Source: Ramlibacter sp.
GTDB lineage: Bacteria; Pseudomonadota; Gammaproteobacteria; Burkholderiales; Burkholderiaceae_C
Assembly: GCA_016713005.1 (NCBI GenBank)
Contig: JADJPY010000005.1
Span: 62,001-126,000, forward strand
Length of the DNA stretch: 64,000 bases
Reading direction: 5' to 3'
Part shown: positions 61,550 to 64,000 of the stretch, one piece after another
Numbering within the stretch: position 1 is the stretch's first letter
Layout: each line of letters begins with the position of its first letter
Translations under genes and position numbers: made by a program
The notes under the pieces: model-generated
The model's database searches: none
What the model was told of the DNA's origin: nothing
What the model saw: only the letters and a program-made list of their open reading frames with translations

Positions 61550-62431
61550 ATGAACCCGATGCAAAACATCATCCTGGCCGGCGTCATCATCGGCTTTGCG
61601 CTGATCGAAATCGCCAGCAGGAGCTACAGGAACTACCAGGCGACCAAGGACGACACCAAGCTGGAGCTCTTCATGTTTCTCAGCTTGCTGGCCGTTTTGC
61701 AGCCGCTGATCTTCGCCATCACCGGCAAACTGGGGAGCCTGTGGTTCCCGGAAATGAAAGGCGCACTCGCCGGCTGGCCTGCATGGGTCATGTTTGCCAT
61801 CCTGCTGGTCGGAGACGACATGACGCAGTACTGGTGGCACCGCCTTTCGCACTCCCCCCTGCTGTGGCCCCTGCACCGTGCGCACCATTCGGCGCACTAC
61901 ATGAGCATCCGGATCACCTACCGCAACAACTTTTTCTACTACGCCATGATGCCCGGCCTGTGGATCTCCGGCGTTGCGATCTACCTTGGCTTTGCCAACG
62001 TCTACCTCGTGTACATCGTGCTCAAGCTCACCGTCATCATGGGGGCCCATTGCGCGGTGCCCTGGGACCGGCCTCTGTACAGGATTCGCGCGCTGAGTCC
62101 GCTGATGTGGGTGCTGGAGCGCACCATCTCCACGCCTGCCACGCACTGGGCCCACCACGCCATGACCAACGAGGACGGCATTGGCCACTACAAGGGCAAC
62201 TTTGGCAACCTGCTGTTTGTCTGGGACCTGATTTTCGGCACCGCGCACATCACCCGCAAGTTCCCGGCCCAGGTGGGCCTGCGGGATGACCAGTTGTTTG
62301 GCAAGGAAAAATGGCAGGCCGAGATGTTTTACCCGCTCAAGCGCTCGGCCCGCGAACACTCCGCTTTGGTCCCCGGCGGCACCATTTACGACGAGTCCAA
62401 AAGCCCCGCTGGCGCGGCGCCTGCCGCCTAG
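61550..62431 (+). CDS. Sterol desaturase / fatty acid hydroxylase-family membrane protein
   Basis: The 293-residue membrane diiron protein has about four to five hydrophobic helices and the His clusters DDMTQYWWHRLSHS, HRAHHSAHYMS and ATHWAHHAM. It hydroxylates or desaturates a lipid; the substrate is unknown. ATG 61550 has GGAG nine bases upstream; an earlier in-frame ATG at 61493 lies in the operator. It is divergent from the LysR gene and followed by a 143-nt gap with nothing visible. Confidence 0.9.
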   Translation: MNPMQNIILAGVIIGFALIEIASRSYRNYQATKDDTKLELFMFLSLLAVLQPLIFAITGKLGSLWFPEMKGALAGWPAWVMFAILLVGDDMTQYWWHRLSHSPLLWPLHRAHHSAHYMSIRITYRNNFFYYAMMPGLWISGVAIYLGFANVYLVYIVLKLTVIMGAHCAVPWDRPLYRIRALSPLMWVLERTISTPATHWAHHAMTNEDGIGHYKGNFGNLLFVWDLIFGTAHITRKFPAQVGLRDDQLFGKEKWQAEMFYPLKRSAREHSALVPGGTIYDESKSPAGAAPAA

Positions 62432-62574
62432 GCACTGGCGTCGCACGCAGGATGGCCGTTCATTTCAACCGCAGCTGGCCCGGTTTGCTAAATTGACCCG
62501 GATCGGGTCGGGTGCGCTTGCGGCACACAACTGCGTACGCAACCTGCCTGAACGACCAAAAGCGTGAACCGGGC

Positions 62575-64000
62575 TTACTTCCGCGCCGGCGGCACATCCG
62601 TGCAGCTGCCGTGCGCCACCTCCGCCGCCATGCCGATGCTCTCGCCCAGCGTGGGGTGCGGGTGAATCGTCTTGCCGATGTCCACGGCATCCGCCCCCAT
62701 CTCGATCGCCAGGGCGATCTCGCCAATCATGTCGCCGGCATGCGTGCCAACCATGCCGCCGCCCAGGATCTTGCCGTGGCCGTGCGCTTCCGGTGAGTCA
62801 TCAAACAGCAGCTTGGTGACGCCTTCGTCGCGGCCGTTGGCGATGGCGCGGCCGGAGGCCGTCCAGGGGAACAGGCCCTTCTTGACCTTGATGCCTTGGG
62901 CCTTGGCCTGGTCTTCGGTCAGGCCCACCCAGGCCACTTCGGGGTCGGTGTAGGCCACGCTGGGGATGACGCGGGCGTTGAAGGCGGCGCTGGCCAGCTC
63001 GGCATTGCCTTGCAGCTCACCGGCGATCACCTCGGCCGCCACATGCGCCTCATGCACGGCCTTGTGCGCCAGCATGGGCTGGCCCACGATGTCGCCGATG
63101 GCAAAGATGTGCGGCACGTTGGTGCGCATCTGGATGTCCACGTTGATGAAGCCACGGTCGGTGACGGCCACACCGGCCTTGTCGGCGGCGATTTTCTTGC
63201 CGTTGGGTGTGCGGCCCACGGCCTGCAGCACCAGGTCGTACACCTGCGGCGCGGGGGCGGTGCCGCCCTCCTCGGCCGAAGCAAAGGTGACTTCGATGCC
63301 CTCGGGCAAGGCGCGTGCAGACACGGTCTTGGTCTTTAGCATGATGTGGTCGAAGCGCTTGGCATTCATCTTCTGCCAGATCTTGACCAGGTCGCGGTCG
63401 GCGCCCTGCATCAGGCCGTCCAGCATCTCCACCACGTCCAGGCGCGCGCCCAGCGTGCTGTAGACCGTGCCCATCTCCAGCCCGATGATGCCGCCGCCCA
63501 GGATGAGCATGCGTTTGGGCACACCCGCCAGCGCCAGCGCGCCGGTGCTGTCCACCACGCGCGGGTCGTCTGGCATGAAGGGCAGGCGCACGGCCTGGCT
63601 GCCGGCGGCGATGATGGCGCGCTTGAAGGCAATCACCTTCTTCGTGCCGGTCTTCTCCTGCCCGCTGCCGGAGGTCTCTTCCACTTCCAGGTGGTTGGCT
63701 CCTGCGAATACGCCGTAGCCGCGCACGGTGGTCACCTTGCGCATCTTGGCCATGGCGGCCAGGCCACCAGTGAGCTTTCCGATCACTTTCTCCTTGTGGC
63801 CGCGCAGCTTGTCCACGCTGACCTTGGGCGCGCCGAACTCCACGCCCAGGTCGCCCAGGTGGCTGACCTCGTCCATCACCGCCGCCACGTGCAGCAGCGC
63901 CTTTGAAGGGATGCAGCCCACGTTCAGGCACACGCCGCCCAGGGTGGCATAGCGCTCCACCAGCACCACCTTCAGGCCCAGGTCGGCGGCGCGGAACGCC
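62575..64000 (-). CDS. lpdA: Dihydrolipoyl dehydrogenase, 5' end beyond window
   Basis: The visible ~475 residues hold the redox-active disulfide GGVCLNVGCIPSK at the upstream end, the NAD domain (LILGGGIIGLEMGTVYSTLG), and the dimerisation domain with VAYTDPEVAWVG and the catalytic pair in KTIHPHPTLGESIG. The N-terminal FAD-binding segment lies outside. The open frame continues through position 64000 (AFRAADLGLKVVLVERY), with no start codon yet. It is the E3 of 2-oxoacid dehydrogenase complexes; aceE/aceF are probably upstream on this strand beyond the window. Confidence 0.95.
   Translation of the reverse strand, partial: AFRAADLGLKVVLVERYATLGGVCLNVGCIPSKALLHVAAVMDEVSHLGDLGVEFGAPKVSVDKLRGHKEKVIGKLTGGLAAMAKMRKVTTVRGYGVFAGANHLEVEETSGSGQEKTGTKKVIAFKRAIIAAGSQAVRLPFMPDDPRVVDSTGALALAGVPKRMLILGGGIIGLEMGTVYSTLGARLDVVEMLDGLMQGADRDLVKIWQKMNAKRFDHIMLKTKTVSARALPEGIEVTFASAEEGGTAPAPQVYDLVLQAVGRTPNGKKIAADKAGVAVTDRGFINVDIQMRTNVPHIFAIGDIVGQPMLAHKAVHEAHVAAEVIAGELQGNAELASAAFNARVIPSVAYTDPEVAWVGLTEDQAKAQGIKVKKGLFPWTASGRAIANGRDEGVTKLLFDDSPEAHGHGKILGGGMVGTHAGDMIGEIALAIEMGADAVDIGKTIHPHPTLGESIGMAAEVAHGSCTDVPPARK

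Overview
The window looks like chromosome of a high-GC betaproteobacterium of the order Burkholderiales, most likely family Comamonadaceae (Rhodoferax/Polaromonas/Hydrogenophaga-like). The reasons are the aroA-cmk fusion followed by rpsA-ihfB-lapA-lapB, the xseB-ispA-dxs order, several TRAP binding proteins, an orphan Bug/TctC protein, a form II CoxL hydroxylase cluster and a TupABC transporter. This is an assignment from gene content and protein style, not from a marker search. There are no rRNA or tRNA genes, CRISPR arrays, transposases or phage genes.

Layout. 1-8 kb: housekeeping block (AroA-Cmk, ribosomal protein S1, IHF beta, LapA/LapB, heptose kinase and epimerase of LPS core synthesis, a ComEA-like protein with a long Ala/Lys tail). 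8-22.4 kb: a transport and catabolism region with three TRAP binding proteins (one frameshifted), two DctQM permease pairs, a fused HyuA-HyuB 5-oxoprolinase-type enzyme, a DUF1445/D-glutamate cyclase-family protein, an Asp/Glu racemase-family protein and a LysR regulator. Together they suggest uptake and processing of 5-oxoproline/D-glutamate-like compounds. 22-31 kb: CrcB, then a form II CO-dehydrogenase-like molybdenum hydroxylase (coxSLM) with its maturation set (AAA+, VWA, CoxG, XdhC) and a divergent GAF-Fis regulator. 31-36 kb: tungstate/molybdate ABC transporter TupABC with a divergent ModE-HTH regulator and a candidate operator between them. 36-41 kb: an EgtB/SenA-like enzyme and a third TRAP system of the FcbT/TakP type. 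41-44 kb: xseB-ispA-dxs. 44-51 kb: Rieske oxygenase, DMT exporter, sulfurtransferase, isochorismatase-like hydrolase, PQQ sugar dehydrogenase, NlpC/P60 peptidase, Bug protein. 51-60 kb: EF-hand/BON protein and a scattered surface-glycan set (GT90, sulfotransferase, ATP-grasp, O-antigen-ligase-like protein, DDD-motif glycosyltransferase) interleaved with EVE, PPK2 and bacterioferritin-like genes. 60.5-64 kb: LysR regulator divergent from a sterol-desaturase-family hydroxylase, and the 3' part of lpdA.

The most unusual signal is not a gene. A roughly 64-nt repeat occurs nine times between 0.2 and 49 kb. It has a small palindrome (GCTAT-N3/7-ATAGC), then exactly 17 nt, then a CGGGGGCT block and an A/T-rich tail. 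Copies lie inside coding sequence (aroA, sulfurtransferase), form most of two signal peptides (tupA, PQQ dehydrogenase), supply the stop codon and last residues of three proteins (crcB, Rieske oxygenase, Tup regulator), abut a start codon (coxD-like AAA+ gene), and follow a terminator. It behaves like a tolerated mini-insertion element or structured RNA module.
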